From: Hemicordylus capensis
Lineage: Eukaryota > Chordata > Lepidosauria > Squamata > Cordylidae
Direction: 5' to 3'
Assembly: GCF_027244095.1 (NCBI RefSeq)
Contig: NC_069657.1
Span: 145,634,857-145,698,856 of the forward strand
Length of the DNA stretch: 64,000 nt
Below are positions 24,161 to 36,200 of the stretch, piece after piece. The notes beneath the pieces are model-generated. The model was not told the DNA's origin. It saw nothing but the letters and a program-made list of their open reading frames with translations, and searched no databases. Made by a program: the position numbers and the translations under genes. How positions within the stretch are numbered: position 1 is the stretch's first letter; the number at the start of each line of letters is the position of its first letter.

Positions 24161-25330
24161 ACAGTAATGGCCAGTAAAGGTGAGACTAATGGAAGGGTAA
24201 CAGAGAATATGCAGCTTGTTCATATGAAAGAGGCTTAAAGCATTTTCATACATAAAGCTAAAAAGCGTCATTAAGCCTCCTCTCTCACACCAGCTGTACC
24301 ACTTGTGAATCTAGCTAATGGAGAATACAACGTGAAAGGAAAATTGAACGTACATTGCAGCCAATATAGGCTTTACGTTCACATTAGAGAGGTTTAGGGG
24401 AAATCCATTTTAAGCTCTATATGAGAAAACACCCAAAGAAATACAGCTGCACTGAGTTGCTGTTGGGCTTTTCCTGCTCCCCGCTCCTTGCCCTCACAGG
24501 AGTGTATTGCTGAAGGTGGGGAGAGTGTTTATGCTTGGTTGCCTAGAGAGTAGAAATAGGTTTCCCCTACACTTGGCCACAACAACTTGCATCTGGGGGC
24601 TACTGAGTTACTTGCCTTCTCTGACCAAAGTCCTTTTTACATAGTCTGGCTATAGTTGTATGATACTATAAAGAACATTTAGGAAGCCTTGCACTTCTTT
24701 CAGCATGTCTGGCTGAAGAGTGCATCCACGTGTAACAAATCAGGTCTCAGGAGTGTACAAGGGCACACCTTGTACCTGAGGCATCAGATGTGCCTGGGGA
24801 CGCATATACTGGACACAGAGCAGCAGAAACCCTGCTCTGCTCTCACTCTGCCTAGATAGGTGGCACTTTGTCCTGCTTGCTTCGCAGCTGGCTGGTCAGA
24901 GGCCCCACTCCTTTCCGAAAGGGAAATGACAAAAGACTCTGAAGCATGCTCTCACTTGGGTGGGCATCTAAACTGGCTAGATCTCAGCAGGTACCTCATC
25001 CTGCCAGCTGTGAACCATGGAAGGCCCAACTCTCCAGGCTACTATACCTGTACTGCATCACTCCTCAAATCCCTCCTCTCATACGTAGTGCTGGGCTTTG
25101 TGCTGGAAGAAAGAAAATGTAATCGTTAGTGTGACAAACATGCTATTATTTAACAACTCCTTGCTGAAGGGACTTCAGTGCAGAGTTTGGGGTTATGGGG
25201 CTAAAGGAGGCACAGTCAGGACTGCCAAGAGGGCACACAGTCCATTCTCCACTAGTCTGGAACCTTTGTTATACTCGCTCAAGCATTCATAAACCAACTG
25301 AGAGAGAGAGAGAAGGCAAGAAACTGATTC
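24161..25330. other. Unassigned sequence between the LINE and duplication unit B
   Basis: No gene or recognisable repeat seen. Confidence 0.35.
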
Positions 25331-25673
25331 ACATGATGATTCACAGGTCATTTCTGAGTGGGGGGTGAGGCTGAGATGAACTGACCAAACAATATAATGG
25401 CCATCTGGTTGTTCCAACATGTCTCCAAACTGCAAGGCCCATTCCTACTACAAGTTTAGAAAAGCAAGTTAAAGAACAGGGTAATTTGCAATATAGTGAA
25501 AGAGACAGGCAATTAGTTAATTACACAAATAATTATGCAAGAATTACAATCCAAGTCAGCGATCTCACTCTACCAGACCCAAAATGACTGCATAAAACAG
25601 TCGTGGTAAGTGAGAGAACAAGGCATTTGCTAAAGCAACTCGGCAAAAGCTGACACTCATGCAGATTTCTGGG

Positions 25674-26013
25674 TGCTTTCCAGATTACACGCTACAACAA
25701 CGATAGTTTACTTCGGCTTGGCAGGATTATATATTCGGCTTGGCAGAACCGTAGATAAAGGGTGTTGTGCAAAGCCACCAGCAGGGGGAACAGTCTTTTC
25801 TAGCTTGAGCAAACCTCCTACAACGCAAAAATACAGCCCTTTTTTGCAACATTGTAGCACTGTAACACAAAGATAAAACCTGACAGAAGGCATTGGAAAT
25901 GTGAACGGCACCTTGCTGACAGCGCAGGGAGTGCAATTTAGAAACACAGGCAGTACAAAAGCCCACTTAACGGACACATAGTGACACCGTTGTCACATGT
26001 AATCTGGAAAGCG
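25674..26013. mobile_element. DNA element with inverted TTTCCAGATTACA ends
   Basis: GGGTGCTTTCCAGATTACAC at the left is inverted at the right as TGTAATCTGGAAAGCGCCC. Best-preserved copy of the family at 15.6 and 21.6 kb. Superfamily unproven; no clean target repeat found. Confidence 0.65.
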
Positions 26014-27198
26014 CCCTGGTGACAAAGACACTGCCACTCTCGAATTCCCACTGCTGTGGCATAGACCAGAGTCTTGTGCAGCAACCACGAGTCCCCAGAG
26101 TAGGGACTTGTGCATGTACTGCTGTGTGGGCCCATCCTATGTGCAAACTTTGTTTCTTCACTAGTATAGCGGGGGCGGGGGGCAGAGCTGGCCCTACCAT
26201 GAATCAGGGTGAAGCAGGCTGATTCAAGAAGCAGATTTGGGGCCAGTTCTCTAGGTGGCACAGCAGCCTACCCTTAAGGAAAGTAGGCTAAAAAAGAGAA
26301 AGGGAAGGGAAGGGAGGGGGGCACCATTTGGTGTTTTGTTTCAGACATCAAAAAATCATGAGCTGGCACTGTGTGCGGGAGCCTGAAGCAAAAAATGCTT
26401 TTCTTGGAGAAAGATTTTCCTGGATCAATGAGCTTGACAGCAGCTTAGTGTCACACCTGTTTGAAGCACAGTCCTCCAGCAAGATTCTTGGCCTTTTCTC
26501 TACCACACCCACCACTCATCCCTTTCCATTAGCCCCTTTAGCACCTCCTGGTGGGAGAGGCTAGGCCAGCAGAAGCTTCCCACAAACCAAACACTACTCT
26601 CCCATTCTTTAGAAGTGGGCCCATCCCATCTTTATTCGGAGGCTCTGCTAGTTGTACTTTATCATATGACTCCCGTCTTACATGTTCCTGGGCAGATGTC
26701 CAAGGTACAAATATGTTAATGGTTTATTTTACCCAGTTTGATATAGATTTCCCCCACCCTCTGCCCCCCAAGCAGCATAGTCCTCTAAAGAGACTTAGTT
26801 GGCCCTGACACTAACAGAGTGTGTGTATGTTGCTGTTTTGGCTTCTCATCTCTAACCTGTTCCTCTCACTGGGAAGACTCGGCTGACCAAAGGTGAGCAG
26901 CTGACAATATGAAAGAGCACCAAAACCAAATGATCTTGCCTATGTTGAACATGGAAGGGGGGGGGAGGGACTATCTGTTACTCTTGGGAGCACAGGATCT
27001 GTACTATCATGTATGTGTGTATTAAATAAGCCTTTTATTTTGGTGAGGTAGGAGGTTTCTCAGTTTGGTGATAATTTTGGTGATTTCTCAGTTTGGAGGC
27101 ATAAGGAATTGCACTCTCTGTCTCGCCCCCCCCCACCACCACAGGTGCTTATCAACCACGCTGTTTCCGCTGATATCTGCCCATCTGCCTCCCAAGCG

Positions 27199-27276
27199 AT
27201 GCTGATCCTATCCTGTTCCTCCAAGTTGCGGCTGCTGGAGGGGATACTGCGGAAGAACCTTCCCCGGACTCTTCCG
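27199..27276 (+). CDS. GLYATL3-like: Gene 2 exon 1
   Basis: 26 codons starting [15 protein letters not shown], nearly identical to gene 1, with the same GTAC-type donor at 27277. Bases just upstream of 27170 differ from gene 1, but a CCACCACAG acceptor lies at about the same distance, so a leader exon is likely here too. Confidence 0.88.
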
Positions 27277-30200
27277 GTACTCTTGAGCCATGCATTCTTC
27301 CTAGCTGGGAACCTGCTTTAGTCAAGGGGAAGCAAAAAAGAAAGGTCCCTGTTCTGCAGGGTCTCCTATTAAGCTAGGACTGTGAGCCAGACTCCTGTCA
27401 GCATGCTACCCTGGGCTCCATGAATGAATGGGGGTGGGATAAAAACGTGATAGATAGATGGATAGATGGATAGATAGATAAATCCAACAGATAGGATTGG
27501 CTACAGCAGCTCCCTGATTAGTACACAAACTGATTAGTACACAAACCTGGGATACTATATGAAAGAGCCTGTATACTATATGAAAGAGCCCTGCACATTG
27601 GTACATTGGAACATAGGAAGCTGCCATATACTGAGTCAGACCATTGGTCTATCTAGCTCAGTATTGTCTTCACAGACTGGCAGCTGCTTCTCCAAGGTTG
27701 CAGGTGGGAATCTCTCTCCGCCCTATCTTGGAGAAGCCAGAGAAGGAACTTGGAACCTAGATACTCTTCCCAGAGCGGCTCCATCCCCTGAGGGGAATCT
27801 CTTACAGTGCTCACATGTGGTCACTCATTCAAATGCAACCAGGGCAGACCCTACTTAGCTAAGGGGGCATCATGCTTGCTACCACAAGACCAGCTCTCTT
27901 CTCCTAGAGATTCTGTGGATTCAGGCAGACCTAGGTGGTCTTGGGGTGCATAAAATGTGTCCGAATATAACACTACCAATTATTATGTTGCTCCCTCTTG
28001 TATTGCACCTCTGAAGTACTGAACAGTGGTCTAGAAATGTAATAGGTAATACTGCATCCTGCTACCCAAAAGGCTTGAATCTTCACCCCAAAATGCACAG
28101 GCGTCTTTGCTCATTGCACCTTAGCCTCCCATTAACAGCTAGTCTCATGATATCCACTCCCTCTCTTGAATATGAATTGCCTGCTTCAGCATTCATTTCA
28201 AAAAAGAAGTTCTCAGACTGGGTTTCCAAATCAACAGCAGCATCTTTTCTTCTCTGAAATATTAGTGTTTTCCTCCACAACAGATTGGAAACTCTTTCCC
28301 ACTATCCTCAAACCAGCATGGGCACGTCATTCACAGGTTATCCACATGGGTTGATTTTTCGACCTCATGAATGAGTAACCTGTGTGGCTGAAGTTCAAGC
28401 CAGAGCTCTCCGCTTCTCACCTAGAGGGGCGCCAAAATCAAACTTTGCCTAGGATGCCCAAAACCCTAGAGCTGGCCCTGATTAAGTGGCAGATAGGAAG
28501 GGCCCAATTGAACCCATCCGGGCTGTGCTCTAAACCAGACCATACAGTGTAGGTTGATGCACAGGTCAACATCTGAACCAGCCCCCCACTCCACGGATTC
28601 TCTCCCCACACATCTCTCTCAGACCGCCTCCCTGCGCAGCACTGCTACACCAGCTCTAACCTATGACTCTTGACAGGTCCATGGGGCAGTAATGAACATA
28701 AACCGTGGGAATCCAGCTGGTCATGAGGTGATTGTGGATTCCTGGCCAGAGTTCAAAGCTGTCCTCACCCGGCCTCACAGAGAGGTATGGCTTTTGGGGC
28801 TCTTGGGAGTCATCTTATATGGAATTTCAGAATGGATTGGGATGGAATTGGATTAGAATTCTTCATAGTGAGCTGGGTATTGTCTCTAAACCAGGCTTGG
28901 ATGGAAAGTAGGAGTCGTCATCTCCCCCGCCCCCCCCATTCAGTTAGAGTGCCGGACTAGGACCAGGGAGACCCGAGTTCAAATCCCCATTCAGCCATGA
29001 AACTAGCTGGGTGGCCCGTCACTTCTCTCTCAGCCTAACCTCCTTCACAGGGTTGTTGTGAAAGAGAAACTCAAGTATGTAGTACACTGCTCTGGGCTCC
29101 TTGGTGGAAGAGTGTGATTTAAAATGTAATAATAATAATTAATAATAATAATACCCAGTAGCTGGGTTAAAGATGTGAGAACACTCTTAACCTTGGCTAA
29201 AAGCCAGGTTCGTTAAGGGGGTTAGGCAGGCGAGGAGTGGAGGCATCCGTGAGGATCCCACCACTTCTCATAACCAGGCTAACCCTGCCTGGGGCAGCCC
29301 AGGTAGGTTAGACTGGTCATGAGAACAGCCTCAACAAATCGTTCTGACTAGAACGAAGAGAGCCCAGTTTCCCCTCCTTTTAACATGACTCTTACCTAGG
29401 ACCTCCTCACATGTGCTGTGAATTTGGTTTGTATCAGACTGTCAGCACATGAATTAAGGAATTGGAGGGATAAATAATAGAGCTGCCTAACATGCAAACA
29501 TTTGAGTGGTGGCACTTTCCCCATCACTTCATCTCTACACTAAGAAAAGCCTTGCCCACTTAATTTTTGCACATCAGCAGCTGTGAATGTTACAGAAATC
29601 CTACAAGGAACATATTGGTAACTTAGAAGAAATGACTAGCCTGAGAAAAAGGCTATGCTAATTGTGAAATTACGCATATAGTAATTTTTATGCCACTGTT
29701 TCAGGTTGCCTCAGATGACTTGGATATATATGTCAACATGTATGCAGCCTTCTACTGGGATCTTGATGTGTATCGGACACTGTTGCAGGACAAGGACGTT
29801 GTCAACTGGACCCAAAACTTCCGTATCCATGGTAACAAGAGTCAACAACACTGATATGTTGTGTGACCGACACTTCACAAAATTTCTGGATGCAGCTCAT
29901 TCACACGATCCTCATCTGGGTAGGAGGAGCGCCCAGCCAAGTTAGTGTTGGGATATGCAACAGCTGCAGCTTAGCTTGCTGTATTGTTTGCATGCAATCT
30001 ACTATAAAGCCAGAGGGGGCACTATATTTTCCTCTGTATTGGTTGGGCTAGCTAGGAGTTTCTATTCTTCCTGTTGTTGTTTGTCCCCATTCTTTGTGTA
30101 TGAGTCAGCAAGTTCTGCATTGACCTCATAGTGCCTTTGTCTCCGAAGTAAAGTTCTCTTTAAAAACATTCCACTGGTGTTTGCTCTGTACTCCACATGG

Positions 30201-33200
30201 ACAGAATACACTCTGCAACAGATAGGAGAGCTGGGCGCACTCCTAATCGGTGGTCATGTGAACTAAAAAGCAAGATAGGAGGAGGAGAGAGTGAGCATGT
30301 GGAAGACAGGAGCTGGGTCGGACAGGCACGCCCTATCCAGATTCTCTCTTCAGCATTTTACTGAGGGTGGGTGTAAAGCCAAATACCTACCCAGTTTTCA
30401 GCTCCCATATGATCACTCTCTCCTCTTCCCTTGGTTTTCATTAGTTCACATGACTGCCAATTGGCAGCGTGCCCAGTTCTCCTACCTTGGCTAGGTGCTC
30501 CTCCTACCCAGATGAGAATGGTTTGAACAAACCTGTAGTTGTGGGGGCGGGGGCGATGTCATTCTGTCATACAACCCGAAAAGGTCGTTCCTGGGAGTGC
30601 CCTGTGGAAACTGTGCTGCTGAGGCAGGCAACATGTTATCATAGAGTTCTCCAGTCTGCCCTCCTTACAGCAGTTCTCCATCCTTCCTCCTGCCATTAAC
30701 CAAGGGAATACCTCACAGATGTGCCATGAGACGTCTATCATGGGGCAAACTGAGGTGACGGCCTCAATTGGTGAGCATGCCCAAAGTGACAAGTGTGGGC
30801 ACCCAGCCCTGCTGCGGGCATCACATCACCTGCCTGCTGTTGCCACCACCCTTTCTTCTCTCCACTGCTACCATCCCTTTTCCTTCTTCTTCCCCCACTT
30901 TGGGTCTTTCCCCCTCCTGGGTGCACTCTGCTGGTTCTGCCAGCCCTACCTCCTGAGCTGGAGTAGAGCCCACTCTGCCAGTCCTTTCCCCTCCTACATC
31001 CCCCTGTCTGGGCATTCGCTGCCTTTCTGCCTGTCACCACTGCTGTTCTGGCTTCTAGGCAGACATCTTCAGCTCTGTCCATGCACTCTATGCAACAGGC
31101 CTGGTCAGCAAAAGGAAGGAGGGAAGCTGATTACAGTAACTAAGTGGAAAACTCCCTCTCTTTGATGTTTTCTAGGGATGTGCACAAAACAAATTTTGCA
31201 TGTTGTTTCAAACTCAAAACAAAATGCAGACAGCCAAAAAGTTGCATCAAAACAGCAGTCAACCCAATTGTTTCAACAGAACAAAACTCAAAATGTTTCA
31301 AGAGTTTCAGCCATAGGGAACAATGGGGAAACCCGAAACACCCCATTGTTCCCCTTGAGTAACTCCTAGGGACACAAAAGTGAGTTGAGTGGTAGGGCAT
31401 GATGGATGCTATCTACCACACCGCCCACAAAAGAAATGGGCAAGCAGGTGACTTTTAAACAAATGTTTAACCTTTCCCCCAAACCTCCATAGGATTACAA
31501 GCCAATCACAAGCCAGTTCCAGAAAACCAACCAGCAAGAAAAAACAGGCCTCCAAAATGGCACTGAGGCTAAGCAGAAAGCTCACTTCACTCTCACTTGC
31601 CTGCCCATCACTGGCACTGTTGTTGTCTCCCCAGGACTGCACTTTCCTGTCCCTGGAGGAGACAACATAGGAGAAGTGCTGTGCTAGAGAGACAGCAGGA
31701 TGGCAATGGCTAGGCAAACAAGGAGGTGAATGGAGTGAGTTTTCTGCTTAGTCTCAGCTCATCATGCCCCCGCCCCCTTTGAGTCCCTCTGATCAAAATG
31801 GGAATGCTGAGGCTAAGCAGGAAGCTCACTCTACGCATTTTCTCCTAAAAGGAGGAGGAGAGCTGGTCTTGTGGTAGCAAGCATGACTTGTCCCCATAGC
31901 TAAGCAGGGTCTGCCCTGGTTGCATCTGAATGGGAGACTTGAGGTGTGAGCACTGCAAGATATTCCCCTCAGGGGATGAAACTGCTCTGGGAAGAGCAGA
32001 AGGTTTCAAGTTCCCTCCCTGGCTTCTCCAAGATAGGGCTGAGAGAGATTCCTTCCTGCAACCTTGGAGAAGCCACTGCCAGTCTGTGAAGACAATACTG
32101 AGCTAGATAGACCAATGGTCTGACTCAGTATATGGCAGTTTCCTATGTTCCTATGTTCCTAAGGAAGGGGACGAACAGGATAGGCTTTGAAACAGAAGCA
32201 TCTTGTCCCAATGACTCCACCTGCTGTCTGCTGATAAATGGGATTTAATTGTTTATTACAATTGATAATATGTACTTTCACTCTGTTTTCACATTATTTC
32301 CTGTCAAATGAGATGCCTTCTTTCCTGATTTTAGAGGTGCCCCGGGACCTCTAAAAGCAGCAGGACCACTGTGAAAGGCCTCTTAGAATGGCCAGAATGC
32401 TCACGTCACTTGTTTTCTCATTCTCCTCCAGAACATGTTTTCTCTGTTTCCATCTCCTCCTGGAACAGGCAAGTGTGGTGCTGGGTCTGGCAGGACTGGC
32501 AGAGCGCACCCTGGAGGGAGAAGGACTTGAGAATATATACATTTTCAGATGCTGTTTAAATACTTGCAAGGAGGAATAAGTGTGGATGTTGGGAGGCAGT
32601 GAATTTCAGAGACAAAGGATAGCAAAAGAAAAATGATGGAGGTGTGAAATTGAGAAAGTTACTCAAGGTTTGACCAAGAAGGAAAATATCAACAGAGCTA
32701 AGATGCAAACAAAGGGGAGATACACAAGAAAAAGCTAATAGGGATGTGCACGAATCAATTTTTTCATTTTGATTTGTACCCAAATCGAACAGCTGGCTTG
32801 GGAATATAATTGTAAAGGGGAATCTGGCGAGGATTCATCTTTACAAGTAAAGGGCTTTCCTTAAAGTAAATGCAGGCAGTGTGGGGCTAGATCGTAAGAC
32901 CAGGAAAATAATGACCATCAGTCATGCTCTGCACCCCCGCAGTGATGTAGATAGGCTCTACCTCCCTCGCAGCTCAGGTGGAAGAGGAATGCTGCAAGTC
33001 CATCAAACAGTAGAGGAGGAGAAAAGAGGCCTTGAAGAATATATAAAGGACAGTGAAGAAGATGCACTTCAAATGGTCAATAACGAGAAACTATTAAACA
33101 CCAATGAAACAAAGCAGGCCTACAAGAAAGAACAAGTCAAGAACAGAGCAGAAAAAAAGGAAAAATAAGCCACTGCATGGTCAATATTTGCACAATGTAA

Positions 33201-36200
33201 GTGGAAAATCAAACATTACCAAGACCTGGCAAGTTGATTAGGTGGTCCACAGTTTCATCTGCTTCTTTACAAAGGCGGCACTTGCTGTTTGTTGTGGATT
33301 TTTCTACTTTTTCTACTTTTGCTCTTATTGCATTTGTTCTTAGTGCCTGTTCTTGTTGTTGCTGTTGTTGTTATTTTAAAAATAGAAATATTATTATTAT
33401 TATTAATAATAATTACTATTATTATTAAAAATATTTCTATTTCACTCCTCCTGTACATTACTGCTTGGGGCTGCTCACATTAATAAAATAGATACAATGT
33501 AAAATAAGACTAATAAACAAGTTAAAAGATCAGGCTAAAACCACATTTAAAATTACTATTTTTAAAACAGTTTCAAATTAAAAGTTATTAATCAGCTAAA
33601 AACTGATAACAATAAAAACTAAAGAATCTATAAGATATAAGCAGTTAAAGAGTAGTTAAGTGGTGTGATGTGATCTCAAACATTTATTTGATTTCTACCC
33701 CACCTTGCAATACAAAAGGATCTTCAGGGTGGCTTGCATAAAATAGTAAAAGTACATTGGGGGCCACCACCTCAGACACATGGAGTATCGCTCTGGAATG
33801 GCATCCCTAACCTCCGCTCGCAGATCATTATGTAGTTTCCATCTCCTTTCATTCCATCTCACTCTTCTGTTGGCAATTGCCTGCCTATATTCACCCTCCC
33901 CCAGGACAACAGTATTTTTTGGTGTCCAAGGACAGATTGGTAGGAGTCAGGCAGAGCAGCTGTGCCTTTGATAAACTGCTGAGATATGGTAGTTAGATAT
34001 GTGCATCTAACAACTTCCTGCACCAACCTCCCAAACACACACACCTTTCTCTTCCTTCCTGAATATTGTTGGGAATATAGGTCTTTCGAGGGCCTGCACA
34101 TTCTTCTGTACATTAATCCCTGGTGGGTGGCCCAGAAGATGTTTCCAAAAGGCTTTCTTAGTAGCTCTGCTATCACCTGCTATCACCTTTGAAGGGGAGA
34201 CACCATTAAGTATTTTGCAAGAGTCACAAATCCCACCTGAGGGGAGAGGCTGACCCTGACATCATTCACCCCTTCCCCTTCCCTGCTCCTCTATCAGGTG
34301 TGTCTTGGTTAGGTCAGTGTAAGAAGGAACAGCAGGCAAGCTAGATGTGAGAGACAGAGGTGAGGGCTAGCAGCACATTTTAGGGTGCAAGGTTTGCTAT
34401 CCGGAAAATTGATATAATCTGTTGCTGACTCTTAGGAACGTTTTGCTATCTACCAACTCCATCCAATACTCAGTTTGTACATTTCTGTAAATAAATGAAT
34501 ATTATAAAGACACCATAAGTCTTCCAGTATCTCTCCTTCAAGGGAAACCACAATCCAAGTAGCCCTACATCTCTGGAACTCCTCAGTGCTTGGAGAAGTG
34601 TGGGGTGGAGGGCATCTAATAATGTTTTACTACCCTCTGTAGGTAACCAGGATGGGATATTGGAGGCCTCCCGAGAGGCCGCTGTTGTCAAGAAAGTGCA
34701 GTTTTCAGCAGATTCCTTCATCACCTACACGTGTCCTGATCCAAACAAATACTCTGAATATCGGTGAGTGTTGATCTTGCTATCCCCCTTTTTTCACTTG
34801 TGGCACTGGCTAATCTATGGTGCTTTCTAAGTGAAGAACCTTCACACAGTCAAGGTGCTCATGGTCAACGGTGACATTTTCAGCCTAGCCAAAGTCAGGT
34901 GCCGAAGTTAGTATTTCAGAAAGTAGGTAGACCTAGTCCTGGATGAAAGTGAAAATGCCACACAAGAGGATGTTTGAATAGGGGTGTTGCTTTTAAAAGG
35001 CATCAAACAGCAAGATAAGCAATCCTGGAAAGTCCAATCTCAGCTTCGGCGGGGGGAGGGGTTATTTGTTATTTATTTTATTTATTACATTTTTAACTGC
35101 CCACTCCTAATGGCTAAGTGGGTCACAACAGGTGGTTTTAGTCCTGGACTCCCCCACAAAACTGCCTATAAAGGGAAAAATATTAGCAACATAGGAAACT
35201 GCCTTATACTGAGGCAGACTATTAGTCCATCTAGCTCAGTATTGTCTACACTGACTGGCAATGGCTTTTCCAAGATTTAAGGCAGGAATCTCTCCCAGCC
35301 TTACCTGGAGATGCCAGGGAGTGAAGTGGGACCTTCTACATTCAAGCATGCAGATGCTTTTCTTCTGAGCTATGACCCCATCCCCTAAGAGGAATACCTT
35401 TCAGAACTCACACGTAGTCCTTCATCCAAATGCAAACCAAGGTGGCAAAGGGGACAATTCATGCTCGCTACCACAAGACCAGCGCTCTTCTATTGGGGCA
35501 GACATGTGATATGAACTTCCATATCTCGTTCCCCACTGGTAGTCATTCCTGCTGATTGTGGTAGAATAGAAGCCATCCCCCCACCAACAGAAAATGTTTG
35601 CCACTCACTCCCTGTCACAAGAGTAAAGTGGGATGTTTTAAGGGCCAATGCCATTGTTGGCTTCTTGAAAAGGATTAGTTTATCAAGGATTGTTAGCATC
35701 ATAATACCAAAGAACACAACCTGTTTATACAGAACAGAGGCCTTTTACCTCTGATTACTAGATGCTGGGCATAAACAACAAAGAATGTCGTACAGCTTCA
35801 TGCTGTGCTTGTGACCTTCCCAGAGCTATTCAACTGGTAACTGTGGATATAACACAACTATGACCACAGTAACTATTAGAGCAGGGGTCAGCAGCCTTGT
35901 CCAACTGGCATGCCAAGTCTTGAGGCAATGCCTAGGACTTGCAAGTTGCTGGCCATGCCCATCATGCCAATATCAGGGCAGGGGCAGTGCCACCAGACTA
36001 CCGGCTTCCTGCCTCCTTCCTCAGCCTCTCCCAGCCAGACTGCAGCCAGTTCACTAGCTGAGAGGCTTGCTTTTTCTAGAAAACTCCCAGCAAGCAAATC
36101 AGTTGCAAACCGGTTGGGAGACGCTGAGAAAGCACACAGGAAAGAGGCAGACTGACCCCACCCCAACGTTGGCATAAAGGGGCCCACTCTGCCTCCCTCC

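Noticed and set aside
27181-27320. Exon 1 of gene 2 continuing through GTACTC into the 70-codon frame
   Set aside because: The extension ends in [11 protein letters not shown] and stop; the family and gene 3 demand splicing after LP. Gene 1 has the same read-through frame.
31898-31938. A 5S rRNA gene
   Set aside because: Only the internal promoter part matches; the rest of 5S is absent and the unit is repeated with a SINE body and tail.
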